From Flaccisagitta enflata (lineage: Eukaryota; Chaetognatha; Sagittoidea; Aphragmophora), in assembly GCA_965153355.1 (NCBI GenBank), contig OZ231127.1:19282001-19346000 (forward strand): 64,000 nucleotides of DNA, read 5' to 3'. The notes under the pieces were generated by a model. It was not told where the DNA came from, did not search any database, and was given only the letters and a program-made list of their open reading frames with translations. The position numbers and the translations under genes are program-made. This document shows, piece after piece, positions 12,401 through 22,406 of the stretch. Positions within the stretch are counted from its first letter, which is position 1, and every line of letters starts with the position of its first letter.

Positions 12401-15400
12401 ACCAGCAACCGGTAAGACGTTTTCAGGCTCCCCTTCAAGGCAATCAGCTCGGCCAGTATCAGCAATACCACCAAAACCCAATGAATCAACAATTCCGACC
12501 CCAGCAACCGCAGCAAAAACAACAGCAGCAACCTCAACAACGGCTCCAAGTTAACCCTCGCCCTCAAAACGCCGTTCCGGCAGCTGCAGTTGAAACTGGA
12601 GAATTAGAAGCTGAGGAACTAGGCGCCTATGAGGGTGACAGAAGACTGTTGATTGGACTTGCAAATCTTCTCTCTGTCGCGGACTTGGCGGGTGTGGATC
12701 TTGAAGAACATCTCACCGCTGGGGTAGAGCAGATGAATTTCTATTAGCCAACCGCAGACTGCAGGCGTGCGTATGGCATGAACAGAGAGCCAACAGCATT
12801 CTTTCGCTATTGATTCTGCATTATCGAAACGTTAGACAAATTAGCATTTGTTGTATAGGTCATTAGTCTATTCTTTCATGACTTTGACATTCACTACGCT
12901 ACGTTTCTCTCTCAATCATGAATTGGATAATTTTGCAATGGTCATTAGTCTATCTTTTCACGACTTTGACACTCTTTTCTTATATTCCGTATCAACGCCT
13001 TAACTAGGATAGTTTAGCATGGAATTTCGTCTCAGAATTGGCCATACACTTGGTAATTAGAACTAGCAACCAGAAAATAGGTAAGAAAATTTATACGATC
13101 TCGCGCGATTTTATCTATTGATTATTCTGGAGCAAAGGGATGGAATTGATCAAGACTTGGGACAACTTCTTAAAAGTAACGCTATGGCGCAGGAGAGAAA
13201 TTCCTGGATGTTGCACAAGCTCCGATTAAGTCAGCCAGTGGGAAAAGTATGGAGACAGCGTGCAACTTCGTTTACGAGCACAGGTTTGCTGGTCAACCAG
13301 AGAGGAATGGATGGAACGGCGTTTGACGGCAGATCAGGAATTCTATCTTGCATATTACATGGAAATGATGCAATGGGCAATCATGAAAATCGGCGTCAAC
13401 ACAATCGATTGCCGCAATTGAAAGTAACAAGGTATGGCCTGAAAGGTACTTGAGTTGTTTGCCTTGTTTTTGAGTAAATTAGTGTTTCGGGTGGCCTCCA
13501 ATGGTCGCCATGCACGTCACATTTAGTAATAGTTAAATATTAATAAGCATTTTACTCAAAGTTCAAAATTATGACATTGGATTGTGGTCACTTCCTTGAG
13601 TGGCAAATCCGTCATATGTCATATTTTCTTTTTCCACTTAGATTCCGATATGAGTTAGAACTTTTTTTCTTTCGGACAAACATCTCAGTATCTGTGTTTC
13701 TTCACTCGTGTCCCATTTATTTTGATCGCCACTATCTACTAATAATTCTCATTTCCGCCGCCGTCGAGCTGCGGTATCTCGCGGGGACGCTCGATCTGGT
13801 ACCCCCGGGCGCCTGTTGCGCCTCCATTTGGGCGCCTCGACGACGATGACGACGATTGATTGATTGGACGATGGCGGACGCCGAGGATGATCATGAGCTA
13901 CTCATTTCGACGGGGACTCGACAGACGCTGAAGACGGCCCCATCTCGGCCTCGCTCAGGCCCCGCTTTGGCCTCATTTGGGACTCGCTTTTGGCCTCATT
14001 TGGACCTCATCACGGCCTCATTTGGACCTCATCACGGACTAATATGGACCTCACCACGGACTCATTTGGGCCTCATTCCAGCCTCATTTCAGCCTCATTT
14101 CAACCTCATTACTTTTGTTATTATTTGCTCATGATTCCGATGCTCATTTTCCTTTTCGTTTTCAGACTAAGAAACAGTTTTCATCACCATTTTCATGACC
14201 GGTTTTCTCTTAGTATGATATTTGCTTGCATTACCGTCCCTTTGCTCATTCAGGCCTAGATTTGAGCCTGATTAGGGCCTTTTGCGATCGATCCTTTGGG
14301 CGAGACTGGAACAGCGGCCCCTCGCAGATCAGGCAGACTCGTATCTCTGGGACTCATATCCTCATTGATTCCATCGACGGACTTTGGCAACGGGCCCGCG
14401 GATTCGGCCAACAGACATTCCGACTTGACCAACACCGATTTATGCGCGCATTGACGACTCGATTCCACGCACGACGCCGCCGCCGCCCCCGCCTCAGACG
14501 CTCACTTCCGGTCCAGACTTCCGCCGACGAACGCGGTGATCGACGCTCATTCGGTACTCATCATCCTCCTTTCATGAGTCTGGTTTGAGTCTGGTTTGAG
14601 TTTGGTTTTAGTCTGGTTTTAGTCTGGTTTGAGTCTGGTTTGAGTCTGGTTTAGTTCTGGTTTGGGTCTGGTTTAAGTCTGATTTTTGAAAAAAAAGATC
14701 AATAAGGAGTCAGGTCAGTTCAGTTATTTTTGTCCTGCACGCGACTTATAGGTGTTGGCCTTGTTCTAGTCAGAACTCAGAAGTTTATAACTGCCAAAGG
14801 CACATAAAAATCAATTCTTTTTAAGTGCGTCCATGCACTTCTTTAAGAGGTCATGTCCGTCGGTCGGTCGGTTGGTTGGTCGGTCGGTCATGCAAACGTT
14901 TGAATTGCGCAAAACGGCTGTTTCTGACGTATTTCTTCATTCATATCATCTTTCATGCCTTACCACATTCATTTTCATTCATTCAATCATTCATTCATCA
15001 AAAACGTTCATTCACAAATTCTTAACCAAGCGAGGCGCACTTATTGGCCTTCACTTGGCCTTGTTTGCTATAAAAGAAACATCATTAATGCATCATGATA
15101 TTGAGACAAATATCCAATTTCTCTACCTCAATGGACCCGTTAATGCAAGAGGAACGAGTGATTTTGCAGACATAAACGGTGAACAGGAAATTAGAGCAAA
15201 AGTTAGAGAATCTATCGCGCTATCCGGCGTCCCGGATAATCAGCGCGTGCCCTCGTGGCGCGAGTTCCGAACGGCACACCGCGTCTATAGAATCGTCGAG
15301 GCGATTGAACCCACGAGAGAGCGCGGACTAAGGATGGTCTGGCGTCACACGATTCTTATCTGCCCGGCCCCTTGGTCACACGAATGGCGGGATTCTACGT

Positions 15401-16704
15401 CAATTGTAGGAGACAGTTTCTATTTTATACTAAGTTAGATCCGACGTCGCGTTTGATTCGTCGCGAAACGTAAGCTTAGCGGATGAGGATTATTTCGAAC
15501 ATACTTCTTGTTTCTCTTATTCAACGGATTGCAGGTCGCATGAGTGATTCGAGAAAAGGTAAGGAAAATAAAATAAATGTAAACAAATCGCTTTCCACTA
15601 ATCGAGATGGCTAAAACGGATTCAGTATCAAACTGTGATATACAAATTAGCGCTTCATCGAGCTATTCAAGCTGACAAGTTGCAACGGAATCTTTCAACG
15701 CAATGCAATGAGACGAGAGGTTGAGATGATCGTTAAAATCTTAAAAGAGTGCCTTTCATAATCCTTGTTGGCCCGGCGATCTAATTATCATGAATTAAAC
15801 ATACCCTCACGACCGTGTTTCAAGCATCGCTTTTACGTTGGTCGCAGTATCTATTTTTACACACTTCCACGCGAACGTACCTTGTCAACGTGGAAGAAAT
15901 GTCGTCGGTATCGAAAGGCGCTTTGCCAACGAGCAACGTGTAAATCATGCAGCCGAGGCTCCACACGTCGGCGGCCAGTCCGTGAGCCGACTGCGACACG
16001 ATTTCGGGCGAGATAAAGTTGGGCGTGCCGCACATCGTAAAGTGCTTTTCATCGGCGTGCGTCAGCTTCGTCGCCAGACCGAAATCCGCGATTTTCACTT
16101 CCATATTTGCGGTGAGAAGCATGTTCCCCAAACTCAGGTCGCGATGAAGGATGTTGTGTTTCTGCAAGTAGATCATGCCGTTGACGATCTGCACGACGAG
16201 TCGCTTGACTTCGTCTTCCGAGAAAGGATATCCTCGCGCGTGGAGAAACCGATTCAGTTCGCCCTTTTCGCAAAACTCGAGCACGAGATAGACTTTTTGA
16301 TCGTCTTCGAAATAAGAGAGCACGCGCAAGATGTGAGGATTCATCAGTTTCGAGTGAATTTCCACCTGAAAGGACAACGAGAGCGTTCAAGCTGTTAATG
16401 TGGAATGAGCGGTAAGACTGAGCTTCCTTTATTACACATATGAATGCGTAGCTAGTAAAATAGCTATACCAACGACACGTGAGACTGACAAATTCATCAA
16501 CGTATCAGTAATTCATTTTGAATCTCCAGACAATACCTCGGCTTGCACGCGTTTCTCCATCCGCTTTTTGACAATTGTCGTTTTGTCGATCATTTTTATC
16601 GCGACTTCTTCTCCCGTATCCCGAGATATCCCGCGATACACCTCGGCGAACCCACCGCGCCCCACCAAATTCAGAGTTTGATAGTTTTCGATGCAGTCGC
16701 CCAT
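1804..16704 (-). CDS. PLK4: polo-like kinase 4, partial (3' end outside window)
   Basis: PLK4 is the serine/threonine kinase that starts centriole duplication. Ten exons join in phase: 16537-16704, 15881-16365, 7659-7923, 7286-7454, 6554-6848, 6122-6302, 5723-6016, 4576-4692, 3531-3689 and 1804-1989, giving 773 codons from ATG at 16704. The kinase domain shows the glycine loop [11 protein letters not shown] (residues 15-25), VAIK with K37, HRDL at 130-133, DFGLA at 150-154 and [11 protein letters not shown] long Ser/Pro/Arg-rich linker follows. The cryptic polo box begins near [16 protein letters not shown] and continues through [32 protein letters not shown] and VAFYDG, matching the human order. 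The last part of the cryptic polo box and the C-terminal polo box 3 must lie left of position 1. The intron 7924-15880 is swollen by transposons; the others are mostly 0.1-2 kb. I see no canonical DSGxxS degron. The identification is firm; the exon borders are my own reading. Confidence 0.95.
2427..2566. mobile_element. short foldback (MITE-like) element in PLK4 intron
   Basis: The sequence starting CACTGAAAATAACAAATTTG is answered by an inverse copy ending ATTTGTTATTTTCAAGAT, with ACGTGCGACT and AGTCGCATGT near the centre. The architecture resembles the foldbacks at 51788 and 60858. It is AT-rich and non-coding. The surrounding 2000-2860 is AT-rich intron with nothing else that I recognise. 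Confidence 0.45.
2865..3530. repeat. (CA)n-rich array with CAGTCTTA interruptions
   Basis: About 660 bases of CACACA interrupted by AGTCTTA, ATGCCAACATACAAAT and similar units. On the coding (minus) strand it begins directly at the 5' splice site of the PLK4 intron after exon 9 (CAG|GTGTGTG), so the donor itself is part of the TG repeat. The long open frames here are repeat artefacts. Confidence 0.9.
3872..4379. mobile_element. Tc1/mariner-like MITE, complete
   Basis: The outer ends are CAGTAGATCTCGTCTAGACT and its inverse AGTCTAGACGAGATCTACTG, each flanked by TA (3870-3871 and 4380-4381). This fits the TA target duplication of Tc1/mariner elements. A second inverted layer (ATGATAGTTGGTTGCCATG near 3951 and its inverse near 4249-4269) extends the palindrome almost to the centre, where CTCGTTTAG and CTAAACGAG face each other. 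There is no transposase frame, so it is non-autonomous. It lies in the PLK4 intron between exons 8 and 9. A diverged copy lies at 23182-23504. Confidence 0.75.
8560..9798. repeat. TTTTGGTCA tracts and CTGGTTTAAGT minisatellites
   Basis: 8560-9030 is built from GGTCATTTTT and GGTTTTTT units. 9040-9470 is a roughly 14-base unit, GTCTGCTGGTTTAA, with variation of the bases before CTGG. 9470-9798 shortens to an 11-base AGTCTGGTTTA unit. The same short unit resumes after the LTR element at 14575, showing that the retrotransposon landed inside the array. Confidence 0.9.
9799..10570 (+). repeat. left LTR
   Basis: 772 bases, starting TGTTGCGCCTCCATTTGGGC and ending CATCCTCCTTTCA. It contains three CTCATTTGGAC/CATCACGG units where the right LTR has two. 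The open frames inside it are not supported as genes. Confidence 0.88.
11350..12747 (+). pseudogene. Gag-like ORF of the LTR element, one in-frame stop
   Basis: An ATG at 11350 opens a frame that runs to a TAA at 11740-11742. The same frame then continues without interruption to a stop at 12745-12747, so the two halves are one reading frame split by a single stop. The first part looks like a retrotransposon Gag capsid segment ([15 protein letters not shown], then a helical region). The second part has a Lys/Ser/Asp-rich segment, a short repeat around [15 protein letters not shown] and a Gln/Pro-rich tail with no zinc knuckle. The stop may be a disabling mutation or a read-through site. No Pol follows. 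The family call is by general character and position between LTRs, not by a database match. Confidence 0.6.
13814..14574 (+). repeat. right LTR
   Basis: 761 bases, nearly identical to the left LTR, followed by the TGAG target duplication and the resumed host minisatellite at 14575. The non-coding 12748-13813 between Gag and this LTR holds no recognisable gene. Confidence 0.88.
14823..15042 (+). mobile_element. covarying-hairpin TIR element D
   Basis: A T-run precedes the hairpin AAGTGC-GTCCAT-GCACTT (14823-14840), followed by CTTTAAGAGG and a GTCGGTCGGTTGG tract. The far end CGCACTT (15036-15042) is the inverse of this copy's own arm AAGTGCG. It is followed by the family tail ATTGGCCTTCACTTGGCCTTG. 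The cargo is CATTCATT-rich DNA. It lies in the large PLK4 intron, about 75 bases after the end of element A. Confidence 0.65.
15089..15438 (+). CDS. small ORF of unknown nature in PLK4 intron
   Basis: An ATG-initiated frame of 116 codons follows element D, with a TATAAAAG sequence about 17 bases upstream. The second half is GC-richer than its surroundings and has a protein-like composition ([20 protein letters not shown]). I do not recognise it. It could be a captured or decayed transposon coding segment rather than a gene, and it overlaps a PLK4 intron on the opposite strand. Confidence 0.2.
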
Positions 16705-17620
16705 CTTTCATGGCAACGACAAAGCTGAAGTTATGTCTTAAAATTTTGCTAACTTCGTACGCATCATATCAGAGACTTTCGAATATTCTTTTTTTGTTTT
16801 TTCTCCACCAAGTCTTGTTCTTTCCATTCTGATTGATTTTTTTGCGTTTACTGAAAAAAAACATTAGCTTCAGGAAAATGGCGCAAAAATCAACATTAAG
16901 GGAAGGCATCTGCCGATCATGAAAAGGCACTTGGGGTGAAAACCGAATTCGGCGGAAGAGAAGGTTAAAGTACAAATGCAAGTTGTTTCTTTTTTTTTTT
17001 GTCGACCTTTCGCACAACACTGTAAGGCAAGGTCAAATAGCTATTCCAACGGTCGACCAACTTAAGACTAGAAAAGAGCTTGCAACACGTAGTGAATGAC
17101 ATGACTATGAGTCTACTATTGATAAGAGTAGCACCTGATAAATACCTAATTGTGGACGACGACTGAGTTTTTTTAAAAAACGCAATTTAGGAACAAGGCC
17201 TCGTTTCAAAGCTTTCAGAAAACAGCAAAAGTTGGTAATTCGAAACAAGACATGGTTTGCGAAAAAGTTAAGAGAGTTGAAATGGAACTAGGCGTAGGTA
17301 GATCTTTTTCGATTTTGGACCAAAAAAGGTAGATCTTCCTTCTTGTGGAAGACATACATTGCTTCTAAATCACCAAAAAACGGCATTTGCCATTCATGAA
17401 CGTGGAATTTATAATAAAGAACCAAAATAATTGGAGTACATTTGATGAAATAGTATGATTTTTATCAGACGCGTGTACGGACTAGAAGGCACGACGTGGA
17501 AGAACGACGGTAAGTGGAAAGGCTTGTACAGAAAAATTATAAATTATCGAAAAAATATTTTAGGCATCAACGATCGTTCTTTCCAGCAAACGACTAAAGA
17601 ACGACTACAAAAGGCGCCAC
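16705..17620. other. intergenic region between PLK4 start and BOK-like stop
   Basis: About 0.9 kb that should contain the PLK4 promoter and the 3' flank of the BOK-like gene, both on the minus strand. It is AT-rich with no repeat family that I recognise. I could not identify a convincing polyadenylation signal or core promoter. Confidence 0.5.
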
Positions 17621-20600
17621 TTATGAGAAAAGAAACGTGCCCAAGAGAGCGAGGAGAAGACCGACCCAAATGGCGACTACGACGTGCCACAACGGCGGTT
17701 CCTGCAATGAGATGATTTTATCGGTTAAAAGATATAATGGCATAGACCAAAGCCGGTGAGTTATGTGCAAAAGAGAGCATTGATATCGATTAAAAAGGTT
17801 TTATGCTGCACCTTCTTGGTGTCCCTTGCTAGCTCGACTAAATTTGACCATCCACCGGCTTCACGAATCCACGTAACCACTTCTGGCCGAAATATCGCCT
17901 CATTCGCGATGGCCAACATGTCACTGATGTCAGTAAGGAAGCCATATCACAATTGATGCAAATTTGTAGCGCAGATTGCAGATAAGTGAGATCAGAGTAA
18001 CTGTCATCAACAGCATTACCATTACCATCATCGCAAACATCTTTATCATCAGCAACAACATCTTTACCATCACCCATCTTTACCATCATCGTCATAAACA
18101 TCGCTAGTCATGACTACCATCAACAAAGTCATCATGTTCAACATCTTGTCACGATCATCATCATAATCATCCTCGTTACATCTTAATCGTCAATTTCATC
18201 ATCATCGTCATCATCGCAAATATCACCATCGTCGTCGACGACAAACGTACTTACGCGAGAAAGTCAGCGTGTCCCTGCACGACGCAATCGATGCAAAATG
18301 CGCTGGTCAAAACAAAGAGCGATGCAATTTTGCCCCATTTGGGCGAGGCTTTCTTGAACTGGACCGACAACCCACCGTCGTCGTCGTTAGTCTTCCCTAG
18401 TCTATCGGCGTTGGAGAGGTCTCGCTCCGAGCCTACGGTCTCTAGAACACAGTCGGCCACGTGCGTAAACGCGTCGCGAACGACATCCTAAACGGTCACA
18501 AGAGACCAAGCAATAATGATATAAATGGCTGGCAGGTTATGATTTTAGATGCGTCCTCGCAGATCTGAGAGATTACGTCCGTCGGTCACACGATTTCATC
18601 TCAAGAATTGAGAACTTGACAGTATCTCCTTTCCACCTTGCCCACAGCAAATCACCCTATCTGTTTCTCATGAAAACATTCAAAAAAGACGCTCATTTAT
18701 ACCATTATTGACCAACTTGGCCTTGTTTTAAGTCCTAAAAGCTAGAAACATGTTTTTGATCATGCAAGATAAAAGTTCCTTGCACCACATCGACCACATC
18801 GCTCACAAATGGCGCGGAATTACACGTCAATTTGGATAAAACTCTCTATGACACTGGATGAAAGCCATACCCAGATGACAGGCTTAGCAAACACCTATTT
18901 TGACATACCAAGGAGCTCATGGTGATATTCAGCGGTCGCGAGACTTCGCGATAGACGGACGCGTGTTTCCGTTCCAAATATAGGCAAAAACGGCGGAGAT
19001 GAATGGCCACCGAGTCGATAGTCAGGGGCGCCGAAGCTACCGTTCTTTCCCTGAAGACGAATTACATTTTTTTTTTCATATTTTTTTTCAAATAAAATGA
19101 TCAATAAACTTCTTAACGAATTCTCAGCCATCTGAAATAATGAACCTCACTCTTTTAATTGTTTTATTTACTTTTAATTAATTTTTTTTCCTGCTTTGGC
19201 TGGTCAAAATACTTGTCTGAATGGGTTACACTTTTTTTTTATATAAGCACCTCGTTTATAAGCACGCCCAGCCTCAGATATTGGGAAAATTTAAACACAT
19301 TGCTAAGCACGCTCCAGGCTGAGATTTCCAATTCGAAAAATTTTTTTGATGAAATTTCCAAAATATGCTTATTTTTAAACATTTTTAGTTGGAATTTCAC
19401 AAAAACCAATAGAAACTTTGATAGAAATTGAAATTATCTATAATATTAATCTGTTAATACATTCAGGATTTGATACTAATAGAAATAAATGGATTTTTAA
19501 TAGTATCTAAGAATATTATTGCTTAAATGCTATTGTTGATTTATTGCTGTAACAACGACCACTTAAAAACAATAATATATCATGATTCTAAATAACACTA
19601 AAAATCTAAAAAAATTTTATATTAAATCAAGATATTAATTACATCCCATGATTTATATAAAAGTAGAACCACGTCAACAATAGATACTGTATATTTTTTT
19701 ATGCAAAATACATTCATTACTGTATTTCATATTATACTTCATTTCATATTATACAATATTCATGCTACACTATTTTCCATACCCTACTGTGTACTTTGTT
19801 CTATAGTGAATAGGGCAATTACTAACCGATAAATAATAAGCACGCTTTTAAGCACATTTCAGCCTCGAAAATAAGATTTTGCTAAGCACGCTCAGCCTCA
19901 GCTAAAAAAAGTGCGTGCTTATAAAAAAAAAAAAGTGTATCCAATAAAGATTCCAGTAGAGTATTTTTTTTCTCTTTTCAGCCTAAGGAGAGACAGACTT
20001 TTCTAGTTTTCAATCAAGAAAAAAATGATCTTGAAAAAAAAATCGAATCTGGCTAAGACTAAGACAATATAAGCTTCACCTAAGCAACGAGTGTTCTGAG
20101 AATTCTCCTATGACATAAGCCATTCCGAAAGCGTTATAAGTTATAACGCAGTAGCGTTACTAACAGTAATACACATGGGTCAAATTGTAACCTTTTGCCC
20201 CCGATTTTTGTTCTGTCCGAATCTGGTAATCGCCCGTCGATGCTTAAGCTGTTCCGGCCGGCGCTGGGACTTCTACTTCCGCTGTTAAAGCTGCTGCTGC
20301 GACTGAGAGATCGGCCGACGCTCAGACGCCTTTGATCTTCGGCGTCGTCATTGTCCGTGGCGTGAATTTCGGCCACGCTGAAGTTAACGACGTTATTGTT
20401 TTCCTCCTTGAACCAAGCCTCGTCCGACGGCAAAAATCCATGACGATACAAGCGATCGCGAACGTAATCCTTTAACAACTTCGACCCTGTGGCTGGAAAT
20501 ATGAAGGAAGGAAAGAAAGAACCTTGATAGTGACAAGGTCAAGTGGGCCAAAAGACAAAACTGGAAAAGAGGCAGGCTGGAAGAGAGGCAAACTGGAAGA

Positions 20601-21703
20601 GAGGCAGACTGGAAGAGAGGCAGACTGGAGGAGAGGAGGAGAAGAGAGGACTAAAAGAAAGACAGACTAAAAGAAAGACAGACTGAAAGAAAGACAGACT
20701 GAAAGAAAGACAGACTGAAAGAAAGACAGACAGACTGAAAGAAAGACAGACTGAAAGAAAGGCAGACTGAAAGAGACACTGGAAGAAGGAGACTGGAAGA
20801 AGGAGACGAAGAAAGAGAGACTGGAAGAGAGACTGGAAGAAAGACAGACTGGAAGAAAGAAAGACTGGAAGAAAGAGAGACTGGAAGAAAGAGAGACTGG
20901 AAGAAAGAGAGACTGGAAGAAAGAGAGACTGGAAGAAAGAGAGACTGGAAGAAAGAGAGACTGGAAGAAAGAGAGACTGGAAGAAAGAGAGACTGGAAGA
21001 AAGAGAGACTGGAAGAAAGAGAGACTGGAAGAAAGACAGACTGGAAGAAAGACAGACTGGAAGAAAGACAGACTGGAAGAAAGACAGACTGGAAGAAAGA
21101 CAGACTGGAAGAAAGACAGACTGGAAGAAAGACAGACTGGAAGAAAGACAGACTGGAAGAAAGACAGACTGGATGAAAGACAGACTGGAAGAAAGACAGA
21201 CTGGAAGAAAGACAGACTGGAAGAAAGACAGACTGGAAGAAAGACAGACTGGAAGAAAGACAGACTGGAAGAAAGACAGACTGGAAGAAAGACAGACTGG
21301 AAGAGACTGAAACTGAAAGAACGACGCACTGGAAGCACGACAAAGTAAGGGACGGAAAGAACATCAAAAGAGAAAAGGGCAATGTGGATTATGGAAGAAA
21401 ATCAGGGGAAATCCACATGCACGGGCGCCCCGAGAACGAGAGACAGTCATGGGCCACTGAGCTACGGTGCACTACAACCAAGACGGCCCAGATCATACCT
21501 TTTATAGTCTCGTCGGAAAGCTGCAGATCAGGATCCACGGTTTCTGCAATCAACCAACGGTCGGGGTTAGCCATTTGTGACAATCTGCGGACGAGAGATG
21601 GACTGTCCGAGCGTTGCAGCATCGTCGGTGCGGTCAGACTGTTGTTGGTCATCGAGGGGGCGGAATGTGGAGAAGAGTGGAAGACCGGTGTTTCCGACGT
21701 CAT
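17621..21703 (-). CDS. BOK-like Bcl-2 family protein, complete
   Basis: A multi-BH-domain Bcl-2 protein; these proteins control mitochondrial outer-membrane permeability in apoptosis. Six exons join in phase: 21499-21703, 20192-20492, 18909-19050, 18255-18487, 17812-17923 and 17621-17701, giving 357 residues. BH4-like helix: SKLLKDYVRDRLYRHGF. BH1: SPKWGKIASLFVLT, closest in my memory to BOK's TWGKVVSLYAVA. BH2: WIREAGGWSNLVEL. The last exon encodes a hydrophobic tail anchor, VVVAIWVGLLLALLGTFLF, ending at the stop. SVYREVSR follows the BH3 position just as SVYRNVAR does in BOK. Oddities: the BH3 core lacks the usual Gly-Asp (Cys-Leu at those positions), a roughly 50-residue Ser/Arg-rich insert separates BH4 from BH3, and an acidic insert precedes BH1. 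BAX or BAK orthology is less likely. Start chosen as the ATG of the only exon upstream of BH4. Confidence 0.88.
18000..18240. repeat. CATCAT/ATCACC-rich trinucleotide tract
   Basis: Imperfect CAT/ATC/ACC triplets fill the BOK-like intron between exons 4 and 5. Non-coding. Confidence 0.8.
18547..18728 (+). mobile_element. covarying-hairpin element E (degenerate)
   Basis: TTTT is followed by an imperfect hairpin, AGATGCG-TCCT-CGCAGATCT, then GTCCGTCGGTCACAC. A family-like tail, ACCAACTTGGCCTTGTTTT, lies near 18710-18728. The expected inverse arm at the far end is degenerate (GACGCTCATTTAT). It lies in the BOK-like intron between exons 3 and 4, antisense to the gene. Confidence 0.45.
19229..19937. 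mobile_element. TA-flanked TIR element (CAC-T-run-ATAAGCAC), copy 1
   Basis: The left end CACTTTTTTTTTATATAAGC and the right end, the inverse of CACTTTTTTTTTTTTATAAG, are both bordered by TA (19227-19228, 19938-19939). Subterminal AAGCACGC...CAGCCTCAG blocks appear in both orientations. There is no coding frame. A copy in inverse orientation lies at 39692-40282 and a truncated one at 47784-47890. TA flanks suggest a Tc1/mariner-type MITE. It lies in the BOK-like intron between exons 2 and 3. Confidence 0.65.
20570..21310. repeat. 15-bp minisatellite GAAAGACAGACTGGA
   Basis: About 45 copies of a 15-base unit fill the first BOK-like intron. Two variants, GAAAGACAGACTGGA and GAAAGAGAGACTGGA, occur in separate blocks. 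The long Ser/Phe/Leu frames on the minus strand are artefacts of a unit length divisible by three. Confidence 0.92.
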
Positions 21704-22243
21704 GTCGACGAAGTCACAAAATACGTGTCACGAATAGGGACGGCGAAAAAACATCAAGAAAACGGTTTTACCAATTCGACCACACGCACAGACGCGTCCA
21801 GCTTGTCCCAGGGCAAATCTACTCTGATTTGCATATTCAAATGAATCCGTTGCGCTAGACCGCGAAGAGAGCTGAGCAGCTCCAAACAAATGACCATCGT
21901 GCTGATGTACAGTTCTATATGTCAGCTCAGTTCTTCAACACAGCTGCACAGTTGGGTGCTTCTCATAACAAAAGTTTGGGGTATCCCTTCACCCTACTCA
22001 TATAATATAAAACTTAAAGAATAAAAATCTTACAATTTATCTTTCTTTTTTAAAATTTTTTTTAATTTCATTTTAGCTTGCTAAAAAATGAAAAATTTAT
22101 CTTTTAAAATCAAGAAGATAAAAATTATAATAAGCGCCTTAATATCTAATAAGCGAGATTAAAAAAAAATCAACTTTTGCTGGGTAGCACCCAACTGTAC
22201 AGTACGCCGAGTCCCCATACGAAAATCCCTCTATTTTCTTTTT

Positions 22244-22406
22244 AGTCGCGTGCTACGCGACTCTACAACCCGCTTTGTCGGTCCGTCACACTTTACTTTT
22301 TTTGGGGTCTTTGGCCTTACTGCTCCTGCCCAAATGATGGAGTGACCTCAAATATGGCCCCTGCCCACCCGCACACGTTTTCAGTAGCCGTGTATCCGGC
22401 CTTGTT
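22244..22406 (+). mobile_element. covarying-hairpin element F
   Basis: A T-run precedes AGTCGCGTGCTACGCGACT (22244-22262), then CTACAACCCGCTTTGTCGG. The tail GTGTATCCGGCCTTGTTT at about 22389-22406 matches the tail after element G at 54628. The inverse arm expected at the far end is not visible, so the end is approximate. It lies between the BOK-like and RPS6KC1-like genes. Confidence 0.5.

Larger units (their letters stand above)
9799..14574 (+). mobile_element. non-autonomous LTR retrotransposon with Gag-like ORF
   Basis: Two direct repeats, 9799-10570 (772 bases) and 13814-14574 (761 bases), begin TGTTGCGCC and end CTTTCA, so they have the TG...CA ends of LTRs. The four bases TGAG flank both sides as a target duplication. 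I count about seven substitutions between the LTRs, plus one extra 22-base CTCATCACGGCCTCATTTGG unit in the left LTR, so the insertion is fairly recent. TGGTGCATCGG just after the left LTR could be a primer-binding site; I do not see a clear polypurine tract. The interior has one Gag-like frame and no protease, reverse transcriptase or integrase. It therefore depended on another element to move. Confidence 0.85.
8471..14746 (+). mobile_element. covarying-hairpin TIR element A, with minisatellite cargo and nested LTR element
   Basis: A T-run is followed by the perfect palindrome AGTCGCGTGCACGCGACT (8471-8488), then CTACAACCCGCT and a GTCCGTCGGTCG-rich tract. The far end, TGCACGCGACT at 14736-14746, is the inverse of the hairpin's first arm. 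It is followed by the family tail TTATAGGTGTTGGCCTTGTT. Inside are T/G-rich low-complexity DNA (8560-9030) and CTGGTTTAAGT-type minisatellites (9040-9798, resuming at 14575-14690). The LTR retrotransposon 9799-14574 interrupts the minisatellite. The element lies antisense in the large PLK4 intron. Pairing these two ends rests on copy-specific end matching, which is inference. Confidence 0.65.

Noticed and set aside
20651-21382. Long Ser/Phe/Gln frames on the minus strand
   Set aside because: The 15-base minisatellite unit is a multiple of three, so it stays open; it lies inside the first intron of the phase-consistent BOK-like gene.
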